Shown piece by piece: positions 1 through 11,600 of a DNA stretch of 64,000 nucleotides; the stretch's first letter is position 1; each line of letters starts with the position of its first letter. Made by a program: the position numbers and the translations under genes. The notes under the pieces were generated by a model. It saw only the letters and a program-made list of their open reading frames with translations. It was not told where the DNA came from and did not search any database. Source of the DNA: Flammulina velutipes (lineage: Eukaryota > Basidiomycota > Agaricomycetes > Agaricales > Physalacriaceae); NCBI GenBank assembly GCA_011800155.1, contig CM022371.1, positions 1,178,001-1,242,000 on the forward strand, written 5' to 3'.

Positions 1-2613
1 CTACCCAAGAACGTTAGGCGTCTCGGAGCGCGTTCGCAGCGGTAAGGGAACGCACCGCATGCAGCACCGAAGGCGTTCAACGTCGTCGACATGGGCTTCA
101 AATCACTCAGCAAGAGTCATTGCATGGATAATCGACAAACATACCACTTGGGAGAGGAGGTCGGACAGGAACTCATATTTGAGTCTAGAGGGACGGTTAA
201 TGTCGGGCATTGACACGGGGGATAGACTGGATATCGCACACAATTATTGTATAGACTGGTATAGAGTTCAGTTCATCCAATGGTGGCTCGGGGGAGATAT
301 TATGCACATACCAAAGAGAACCACTACATGAACTAGTTAGTGGGGTACAACGTCGCGTAATGAACACTTACAGTATGACGTCCAGCCTAAGGCGGCCTGG
401 TGTATTCTCTGAGCAAAAATACATTCATTGAAGAAATGGCAAACGTACAACGATGCCAGCCAGTATCCAGCTCTTGCTCACTATCTAGTATTTAGTTGGA
501 TTTAGTAGTGGACGCGTAACACTCACGGATGTAGATACGCCACGCGTAGAACCTAGGTGACAGTTCATTGGGATGCGAGGTAGCAGGTAGAGAGCGTAAC
601 ATACATCTGGGTGCCGATTGCAATTCCACCGCTGAAGAATAACTCAATTAAGAGAGTCCTTGTGATTGTCGATTAGGATAAAAAGCATAGAAACTGTGGC
701 GAGCTGCCGCGGCGTACTTCTCCATGACATTGAGTTTTTCAGGACTACCATGATCTATTGAACGTCAGTCCGTGACGGGCGTCTTAGTGCGGCGCAAACT
801 TACTGGTTACTAGATATTTATAGACCGATGCTAAAGAGAACGTGAGAAGGTCGAATCAAGACACGATGAATCGAGAATACCTGATAGAAGTGCCATTTGG
901 ACAGTATCGCACATCAGGACAAATCCAACAGTAAACTGTACGAATGCTGGATCCCGTAGCCTAAATTTACGAAAATAGAACCAGGCTTGGAGGCACCCAG
1001 CTACGTAGGCCAAGAATGAGTGCCATCGCTTGTGGCGTTAAGGTCGCCGCGTACCTCCGTATAATCTGGGCAAAATAAGTATGGCATTTACGCGCGGCCA
1101 GAGCACTCACGCTGAAGAAATGACCACGGCGTCGAACAAGAGGCCGTGCCTACAAAAATTAGACGAGAACTATTGCAGGAGGAATAGGCGAATTGCGAAC
1201 GTATTGTCAGGCGTAGGCTGGATATGGGACATGGCTGAATCCTGACGAAGAGAGAAGCCCAAGGAGAATATCAAGCACTCAAGCGAGGGCCGCAAAAAGA
1301 GGTGTTTAAGTACACGCTTGGTCAGCAACACCATTCATGCATCCTAGGGCCACTTCTCCGTTGCATCAAACCAAATCAAGTAGTGTGGCGGGTCGCCAAG
1401 GTTTGCAGACGCTGTTGGCGGTTCATGAACAGATTGGCAATTCGAATTCGTTAGTGTGTGACGTCCCTAAGCAAGGCTGCAATGGTCAAGCACCCCATTC
1501 TGTAAGATTTCCACTATAGTGCAAGTTTGAGCCGAAGGTCGCGTTCCGAGTCGAACACATCCAGCAACACTTAAGTAAAGCCCACAGTGTGATACTGTGA
1601 TTAACGTTAGAGTTAGCGAGGGAGGAAGCGACGTCTACGGCAAAGAGAATCATAGCAGGAGCGTGGTCCCTGGTACCGACCGCACGGTGTAAAGAGTGCA
1701 GGGCTCAACAACGATTATTTTAGAGTTTGTTTCCATTTTGGGATTTTATGGTCACGATCGCGTGACCGAGGGAAGAACGGAAATTCAAACGTTTTAACTT
1801 TAAGTCTTTACCACAGCCAACCAACGGTCTCTTCAGCTCTGATCTTATTGGACAATTTTACTCACAAAACAGGCGTACGTTGAGCTTGAATATTAATGTG
1901 GACAAGGGAAGCCAGAGATTGACGGCGTGCCAAGTTATCCGACGGGACGTGTTTGCTCTTGCCCTTCATCTACGCTGCTGGGATCAAACTCCAGAGACTC
2001 CGAGGCGTCCGAGTCTAACAGTAAATTGCCAACGCTTTCAGGCTCATGCTACGAATTAGGCTCGCAACGCGCGCAGCGCCAGATTATCATCGCAAAGGGT
2101 CTCAAATGTACCGTGACTTACAGGTGAGTAACACAACATTCACCATTCGTTGGTATGCTGATTTGGAAATTCAGACATTCCGTCAGTGTCGGACTCGCCA
2201 GGTTAATTCAGTCAACGTCGAAAGGAATCAAGGCAAGACCGAATCGTCACCTATCACCTGCCATTTCTTAGAACACCAGAAACCGCCAATGATCACTCTC
2301 TCTTAAACTCCCGTCCTGCTGGTACTGCTTCTTGGAGTCAACCCTTGAAAGATCGAGATACGCCAGCGAAGAAATCTTCCTCACTGTGAAGTCGAACCCC
2401 AGATGATAGATCTGCGTGATTTATGATGTAGTGACCCACGCCCCCACCTAATTGCCACCCCGCTCTCAGGTCATATCTTCCCTGCAGTACCTGGTCGCTG
2501 GAATTTCTGTTCTTGCGACAATCTCAAGATAGACTAGTTGGACGTCCATACATATCCCTTCAGCGTGCAAGCCCCATTTCATTCTATCATTCCCTCGCCC
2601 CCCACTTCCCAGC
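1..2613. other. gene-free upstream region
   Basis: I find no open reading frame with recognisable protein features, no RNA gene and no clear repeat on either strand in this 2.6-kb stretch. Open frames are short and without family resemblance. The last part (about 2560-2613) is pyrimidine-rich directly before the P450 start codon, as is common in fungal leaders, so the promoter of the P450 gene probably lies here. The rest could be decayed transposon sequence, but nothing visible proves it. Confidence 0.5.
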
Positions 2614-5600
2614 ATGCCCTCAATAACCGATATTGGGCTGCTGCTCGCTGCTGTGGCCTTCGCATTCTTATGGTTGAAGAAGAAAAGCCTGCGCAAGCCT
2701 CCCGGTCCTCCTGGTCTCCCTATCATCGGTAACCTCCTCGATATGCCAAATGGCCGGGATTGGGAGGTTTACGGGAGAATGGGAGAGACCTACGGTACAT
2801 CAGGAAAAACCTTTTTTCTACCTAACGATCCAGCCAATCTACGTATATCGCGTAGAAACGGGCTTTTCTACGTAGTCCTACGTAGTCTCTGTATGAGCTA
2901 GTGCCGCTCTACGTGGTTTACATAGTGCCTGTGCAAAGAGTACGTAGAGAATATAACACTGCCGCATTGCTACCTATATGTCGTAAGCTACATACACTAA
3001 AGCCATGAAATCTTTCAATCAGCATCACAAATTGAACTATCATTTGGCACTGGGCGGCGACGATCTGCTAATGATTGTCGCCGCCCAGTGCCGCCTTTCC
3101 CGGCATTGGGACCGGGTCCGTCCCTGTCCGTCCAAGCTTTGGACGCGTCACACAACTATCGGCGCCAGGCAAACCTGCTCATAAGAAAATAATAATGATA
3201 CATTGTATCCTATGTCAGACGGAAGTTGACACGAACATTTTAAAATCATTTAGCTGGCTGATTTCAAGACTGGCACTGGCAGTGCTTTTCTGGGTGGCTG
3301 TGTCAATGTCGTTGGCGAAATTTTCGTATGAGCACAGCCACGAAGATCATGTGACAATGTTGGACTTGTCTCCTACTCTCAACCCATTCGCTTAAGTCAG
3401 CTCCTCTTGGCTCCCCAATCTCTCCCCTCCTTTTCGCTGCGGTCTTGAGAATGCCAACGAAGCAAAGGGCATGGCTACCACTGGATCATAGGCGATTTGA
3501 AGAGCTCCCAAAGACAGGTGTATCCCCCACGACGGTACCACTTTCGACTCGACTATTCCACTGCCGTGACGACGGCGACCCGGGATTGGCCATGGACTGC
3601 GACGACGACGACGACGACAAACGAAGACAAACGACGACGAACGACGACGAACGACGACGACAACGAACGACGACGATGAATGACTTACCGCCACCACCAC
3701 TACCACGGCTCCGACCTCGAGGACTATCACTGGATCGAGAACCACAATTGCGACAGTCAATGCGATGAGGACCACAACTGCACCTGTAACGACTGCGCTT
3801 ACGACGGGAACTACACCACTGCGATTGTGACGACTACGTGTAACGTATCGGTCACTCATCATCATTCATCCCGTCATTCATACGATTCGCGCCCTCATCG
3901 CTCCCTTTTCACATCCCGACTGAGACTATTTCTATTTCTTATCATTTACGGACTCCATAAAACCTTAAAACCATATACTATAAAAGCCATGTACTTCTAG
4001 CTAGTTACGGGACCCTTCCGAATAAAGACGTTTACAAACGGTCACCTGTCTGAATCGAACTGACGACCTTGTGTTGTTACCGCCTCAAACCGCGCTAACG
4101 CCACATATTTTTGACCGAACAAACCGAACTATTCTACTAAAAGGCTAGGCCCTGCCTTGGACGACACTGGTCTGATCAACTGGTACCGACCCCGGCTTCG
4201 CTTCGCCAACCCCGTTTGCTTGACTTATTAACTCTCCGTTTGCTTGACTTATGCCCGCTGCTCCTTCTTTCGTTTCCCCTCCCGCCGCTCACACCCGCAA
4301 CAAAATGCGAAACCGCCCCTTGGATTCGGCGGCTGCGAAAGCGGCTGCTGTTGATGATGGGGATTCTGGTGAGTTGATCCCTGACCCCGCCGATACTGAT
4401 AGTTCTCAAGAGAATGGAAGTGACGACGGATCACTTTTCTCCGAACATCGTCGTCGGGGCCCCTATGATGATGAGGGGGACACGTTTGTTCCAGCTCCGA
4501 AGGAGGCTGATGGCAGCGGCGGTGGTCTGAGCCCTTCGGGGACTGACACCGTCGTGAAGACCCCAGTTGAGGGTGAGAATGCGTTGACGGCCAACGTCGT
4601 CGACGATTCTAAAAATTCCGTTTCGGACGACGGAGGATCGATCTCTCAAGCCAGAGGATCGATCTCTTCCAACGTTTTGAAATCGATGTTGTATACAGCT
4701 CGGATGCAAGTCCTGGAAGCTATTGATACGGCTGATAAAGCCAAGATTAGCAATGTAGTTACTGCTAATAAAATTGAATTCACTGATGATGATGTCGACG
4801 ACATTGAATGGACGGTCGAACAGATCGCCGCTTTCAAAGCCGCCGAGGATGAGCTTGAGGAGGAATCCCGCGCGCTCATTGAACGCCGTAATGCTCGCCT
4901 GATCGAGATTCGGCAGATGGCTCCTATCGAGGACAACAATAGCGAGTCCGAAAACACTGAAGTTCCTAATGAGGGACCTTCTACCTTCGACAAAGGAAAG
5001 ACGGTAGAACTGCGTGGACGCAGTATCCCCGGAATTGAAGACCATGAGCTCGACCCTGCCGCTCAGCGCGCAGCTCTCATGCAGTTTGAGCAGTTTCAAA
5101 AGGAAGATCCTGCGGAACAGAAAGCCATCTATGAAAATATTGTTCTTAATTGGGCTAAAGCTACGAAAGCTAACAAAGTCACTAAAGATAACAAAAAATA
5201 TTTTTCTAAGAGGACTACTGTTGAGGATTATGAAGACCCTCAAGACTTCCTTGACGGAAAAGTGCCAGTCGACGCGCCAACCGTTGAAGAGGAAGAGGCC
5301 ACGCTCTCTGCTACTACTACTGGTGCACCCGTCGTCGAACCCGTCGTCGACGTAGTGGAAAAGGCCACTGTACCCGCAGCAAAGGTCACCATACCCGATG
5401 CTGTACCTGCAACGAAAGTCACCTTACCAGTTGCTGCAGTCAATGTTAACGCGGTTGCGACGTCAGCTATTGGAGCTGACACATCTGTCGTCACACCTGC
5501 GGTAAGGTTCAATGTCCCAGTCGCAAGTCTGGTCGACATTGGAAATGAACCTAAGGCTAAGGTTAGGAAGGCGGACAAAAGGCGTTCGAGCAAGTCACCT

Positions 5601-8600
5601 TCGGTGGTAGCTCCAAATGAGTTAAGTGCAGCCAACGCGACTCCGATGCGTCAAGCATCTTTGGATCCCGCGGGGGCTATGCATCAGTTGAATCCGGATA
5701 GCTTTCTGGGGAAAGCGTTAGATGGTTTGCGCAAGAGGGATGGAGGGCGCGCTCGTGTGAGAAAGCCTTCTGGTTCTCCATCGAGTTCCTCCTCCTCTTC
5801 GTCCTCTGATGACGACTCCGATAGCTCATCTGATTCGGGTTGGAGCACTCCCGCTCCGGACGCTGGTCGGCACAAGCACGGAAAACATCGTCGCAAGTCA
5901 AAGAGGGAAATAAGAATCCAAAAGCCAATTAACCCCAAGGTGTATAATGGGACAGACGACGTAGCTGTCGTGCATCGATTTATTCAGGACGCGTACGCGT
6001 ACGTCGACATTCTTGGTGACAAGAAGCGTCGCGACGTCTATCATATCTCGCGTTTCTTGGATAGCACAGCTCGCGACTTCTATAACGTCGTAGTGAGTAG
6101 GGACTATGAGAGTTGGGATCTTGCTAGGTTCTTCAAGGAAATGATTAACTATTGTTTTCCGAGAGATTATAAAACAAAGCTTCGACGTCGCATCGAAGGA
6201 TGTTATCAGGGCGCTAGACGTGTTCGTGTCTACGCTCACGAATTGGAAGGCATGTACCACATGCTCGGAGACGAATCTGACAGAGTGAAAATTATTAAAC
6301 TGTGGAAGGGGATGCAGCGGGATATCACATACCAGTTGCTTCTTCAAGGATTCTCCGAGGAGGTTCACGCTTGGGATGAGTTGCTGGCAGCTGCTGAGGT
6401 CGTGGAGGGCGCATTAATGCGTGCCGAAGCGTCTCAAAGCAACAGTTTTCGTCACTCGAGACGTTCTGACTCAAGACGTGTCAATGATGGTGTCGAAAGC
6501 ACCAAATATCGAAACATACCTCGTAATCGATGGGATATATCCCCGACTCCAATAAAGCAGAACAGCCGCGATGAAGCTCGCGAAATACGGGGGCAGCCTC
6601 CGAAAGAGCCACGTCGTTGGGAAAAACCTTCGAGAGGAGGTGAGCGTTCTGCTGGAAGGGATAAGCCGAAGCCCAATAACAATAATGGTGATAAGCTCAC
6701 GGAGAAGGAGCGTGCTGAGCACCTGGCCGAGGGACGATGCTTCAAGTGTCATGAGAAGGGACACATGTCGCGAAATTGTCCGCGAAACAATGTGGTCGCT
6801 TCGGGCAGTCGTACCCAACCCCCTGGGCGCTTGAGCTCCTCGCGTGTTGGTTTCAGCATGGCTGAAGCAGGTCGCTTATCAGAGATTGCGTCTAAGGTGT
6901 CTGATCAGACGAAAGTCTCTTTGAACGAGGTCGACGTAGGCTTACCGCCAGGACTAATAACACAATTTCCGCAGGGAGGGTCTAGTCCCATGTGGGCTAG
7001 CTCGAGTGCGACTGCGGCAATGTTGCCCGTGTTGTTGCCTACAGCAGAATGGCTCGATGTTTCGAGTATTGATGATTCCGGTAGGGACGTCGCAGTCGAG
7101 GAAACATTGCGTTGTCTGGAACAGCTTCCAGAGGTGCTAGGCGCGTTTCCCGGTGACGATACGTCTAGGATGGACGACGAACGCTGGTGCGTTTATCGAG
7201 TTTCGGAAACAGAGATAGTCATTATGGACTATCATCATGTCGAGAACGCCAAGTGGCTAGGAGACGATCAGGTCGTGATGCACCAGGATATCGCGTTCGG
7301 TGGTACTGTTTATGATTGGTACACTCAGTACTGTTTCGAACAATTAGGTACAACTTACGAGGCTGGATATGGACCGTTAGGTTCAATCGGGAGTTGCGAA
7401 AGCATATTCCTGGAGGTTGCACTTAACGAGCATTTGACTTCGTTGTCAACGCGGGAACTAGTGGGGAATCAGACTCGGTTTCGCATTAGCGGTGACTGGA
7501 CAGAAACCCTTACCGTCTCGGATGAATTGACTGGTCGTCAGGCGCTCATAGAGCGTTCAGCGCTAAGATCTGAACACTTCTGTTGCTTGAAGTGGTATCT
7601 CGTTCACTTAACGCGCAGATATGGTTATCGAAGTGTTCCCTTTTGGGACGATGATTATGACCTCGTCTGGGATGTTGATGAGTGTGGGGAAATTTCAAAC
7701 GATGAAAATCCGTACCTTTTCCTCGGAGCGGCTGGCGTCCATCGTGTGGAACGCAACGCAGGGTCCGCCAGGGACTTCACGCGGAAAGTTCCACATCCAT
7801 TGGTTATTGAAGTCCTGATTGAGGGCAACAAGTGCCGCGCATTGGTAGACTCCGGCTCGTTGAGTGACTTCATCTCAACGAAGGTCGTTCAGCAGTTACG
7901 ACTGAAGACGGCTGAGTTGGAGAAACCGATAGAGCTACATTTGGCGGTTCAGGGTTCGCGTTCGAAAATCAACTTCGGAACAACACCTACCTTCCAGTAC
8001 CAGGAAATCAAGGAGACGCGGTATTTTGATGTGGCAAATTTGTCCAGCTACGACGTGATACTGGGAACACCGTTCTTGTATCAGCATCGAGTGTCGTTTG
8101 GCCTCAACGACCCTCACATCTCCATTGGGAGCGTGAAGGGAGTACCTATTGAGGGTATCAACGTTAGCAAAATCGATGCGCGAGCGATGGATGTAGCCGA
8201 CGCATACCTAGAACATGCGAGGGATCGCTTACACACATCTGCTCAGTCGATGGGCTTATTCGACGAAGCTGCGAAAGCTCCATTGCCACCTATGCGGGAT
8301 ATCAATCACGAGATTCCCATCATAGACGAAAGTAAACGTTACCATTGGCGGCCCTCAAAATGCCCCGTGGCTCTCGAAGAGCAATGGATAGCGAAGCGCA
8401 ATGACTATCTGGAAACGGGACGTTGGGAGATGACGACGGCGAAGAACACGGTGCCAATGCTACCGGTGTTCAAGCCTCATAAACCAGCGAACGCGCCTGA
8501 ACTACGAACCGTTTTCGATTTGCGGGAACGCAATCAGAACACGGTGAAGATGTCCGCACCTCTGCCGTCGATAGAGGATGTTCTGTGGCGAGTTGCAGGT

Positions 8601-11600
8601 AAACCATTCGTCTCTACGATGGATTTGCAGGCATGCTACGAACAGATTAGAGTTGTGGAGACAGACGTTCGTCACAACGTTGTAAACACACCTGATGGCA
8701 ATATGAGAAGCAATGTTATGCTCCAGGGTGATTGCAATGCAACGGCGACATGCCAAACGTTGATGAATCAGCTATTCGGGCCATACATTGGTGTTTTTAT
8801 GGACGTGTACCTAGACGATATTATCGTCTATTCTGACACGCTAAGCGAACATCTAGAACACGTTCAGATTATATTTGACATTCTTCAGCGCGAGTGCTTT
8901 TACCTCAGCGAGAAGAAGTGCCACTTCCTTGCAAAGGAAGTAACGATCCTTGGACATGTGGTCGATGATGGCGGCATCCGAATGGATCCTGCTAAAGTAG
9001 ATGAAGTCGTCAAATGGAAGACACCGACGTCCAAGGAGATGCTTCGTGCATTTTTGGGCTCGGTTGGTTTCTTGGCTGACGACATTGCGAGCGTGCGGAT
9101 ACCTATGGGTATATTGCATGAGCTAACAGGCGTGACAAGCAGTTTTCGTTGGACAGAGACTCACCAGCGTGCATTTGAAGAAGTGAGAGATCTGGTCCAA
9201 CGATTTCGCGACCATAAGCGTGTACGTTTGACGTTCGGACCAGGTTCACCTCCAGTGAACGTGGTGACGGATGCCTCGTATACAGGAATTGCCGGCGTTA
9301 TCAGTCAAGGGGATGACTGGCGTACGGCTAAGGTCGTCGCATTTTTTAGCGCGAAGCTGAATCCTGCGCAGCAGAACTATCCTGTGCATGAGCAGGAAAT
9401 GTTGGCTGGTCTTGAGACAATGTTACGCTATCGCGCCAACTGTTGAGGTATTAGTTCCAAGTGAATCGACGACAAACACTGTCCGTACCTCAGAACGGAC
9501 GGTAGTCGACGCATCAGAGATGCCAGACTTGGTCGTCCTTCCGGAGGACGAGTCACTGGACCGGAGAGCGCGCGCTGCAGCGCGACTTGCTTCATACGTT
9601 GAGGACAACCAAGGCGGCGCTTACGCGAGCACTTCTGCTGACCCGGAGTTGATGCAGCCGGTGACTTCTTTAGTGGGCTTGCTCAACGAGAAAATGTTGG
9701 GCGTCAACTTATTAGATGTGATACGCTTGAATTACAAAAAAGATGCTGCGTTTGCAAAGATTCTTGAGGCTCCCAAGTCGTTCAAGAATTTCACATTGCG
9801 CGATGAACTGCTGTACCTAAAAGAGGATGATCGAGATCTGCTTTGCATTCCAGATCGGGTCGTTGTTGATGGGCGCAATCTCCGTGAAATTGTGATTTCG
9901 GAGGCGCACTCTTTACTCGCTCATCTTGGGCCAGCGAAGACACGCGCTTACCTACGTGACCATGTTTGGTGGAAAACAATTATTCATGATGTACAGGTGT
10001 ACTGCGATTCTTGTGAGGTATGCCGACGGAGCAAACCCAACAATCAACGGGCCTATGGCCAGCTGAATCCGTTAGAAGTACCTGCCTATCCTTGGGAGTC
10101 TATTGGCATTGATTTTGTAGGGCCATTACCTGATTCAACGAATCGGGACGGAACGTTCAACGCGTTAACCGTCGTCATTGATTTATTATCTGGGATGGTA
10201 CATTTAGTACCCTCGCGGACTAATTACAAGGCTAAAGAAGTTGCGGAGATGGTATTCTCAGAGATTTACAAGCATCATGGCTTGCCAAAGAACATCATTT
10301 CGGATCGGGACTCATTATTCACGAGCCACTTTTGGCGTGAGTTGCATAAACTGATCGGTGTAAATCTTCGGATGTCTAGCGCTTATCACCCGCAGTCCGA
10401 TGGTTCGACTGAGCGAGCGAATCGTACGGTGACACAGATGATTCGGACATGCGTCGCACCTGATCAGAAGGATTGGGTGTCGAAACTTCCTGGCATTGAG
10501 TTTGCTATCAACTCTGCCAAATCAGAGAGTACGGGGTTCTCTCCGTTCTTTCTCAACACTGGTCGGACTCCTAAGGCAATGTTGTGGAATAACGCCACAA
10601 ACAACAAATACGCCGGAGTTAGGGACTTCGCCTTCAAGGTTAAATCCGCGATCATGTCTGCTCATGACAGTATCATATCGGCGCGTGTTAAGCAAACACG
10701 GGATGCTAATCGCCGCCGGCGCGAGACCCCGTTCATTAAAGGGGACTTGGTTTATTTATCAACGGTGAACCTAACACTGCCGAAAGGTTTGGCGCGCAAG
10801 CTAGCGCCAAAATTCATTGGTCCTTACTGTATACTTGAGGACCTGAAAAATAACACCTTTCGTATTGATCTACCTGCTGATTTGAAGCGGCGCAACATAC
10901 ATAACGCGTTTCATGCTTCTTTGCTGCGTCTGCACCTCCCAAACGACGATCGATTGTTCCCTGGACGAATGCCGTCACAGCTAGGATTCATGGAGGAATC
11001 GGAACCTGAATGGAAAGTTGATCGCATAGTGGACCATCGAGGACGCGGGAAACATGCCGTGTTTGAGATCCTGTGGAGTTCAGGTGACAAAACATGGTTT
11101 TCACATGCTGAAGCGGAACATTTACCTGCGCTGGAGGATTATTTTGAGCTCTTGGGTATTACCAAGGCGTCTCAATTGCGAGACGTCTTTGGAATTCACT
11201 CGGACTCGTCGGCATTTGGTCTATTTTTAGGCTCTTTGGTCTTAGAGTTAACAGACATTGCGACATCGAGCCGAGTTTATAAACAGAGAGGAAGCACATA
11301 CCCTCTCCACCTTCCCATTCCCCCACTTCCCCCTTGCTCACTACACGCTGCTACCATGCCTAAACCTGTATCCAACGACCAACTTCTTGTGCAGGAACGC
11401 CTTGGCAAGCTCACGTACTTCGCCCCTTTCAGCGCGGACGCCATCATCGTTCGTGATCCGCGGAGCAAGGAACCCCAGATGTTCGCCAGGGAGCAGTTGA
11501 TCCGTATCGCTCAACAAGGCCGCGCAGCTTCATCCGGTGAATTGACCGACCTCAGCCAAATCAATCTCGTTCACGGATTCAATTTCGTCGGTCGCGCCAT

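Noticed and set aside
3392..3865. 157-codon minus-strand frame and overlapping plus frames near the GAC tract
   Set aside because: Created by trinucleotide repeats, which keep all frames open; low-complexity translation without structure.
4040..4105. A real tRNA gene on the minus strand of the LTR
   Set aside because: No complementary 5' acceptor arm, one T-stem mismatch and no convincing anticodon stem. Kept only as a tRNA-like finding.
4431..5243. 270-codon minus-strand frame within the gag region
   Set aside because: Mirror of biased gag codons; no family resemblance, and the plus strand carries the full gag-pol order.
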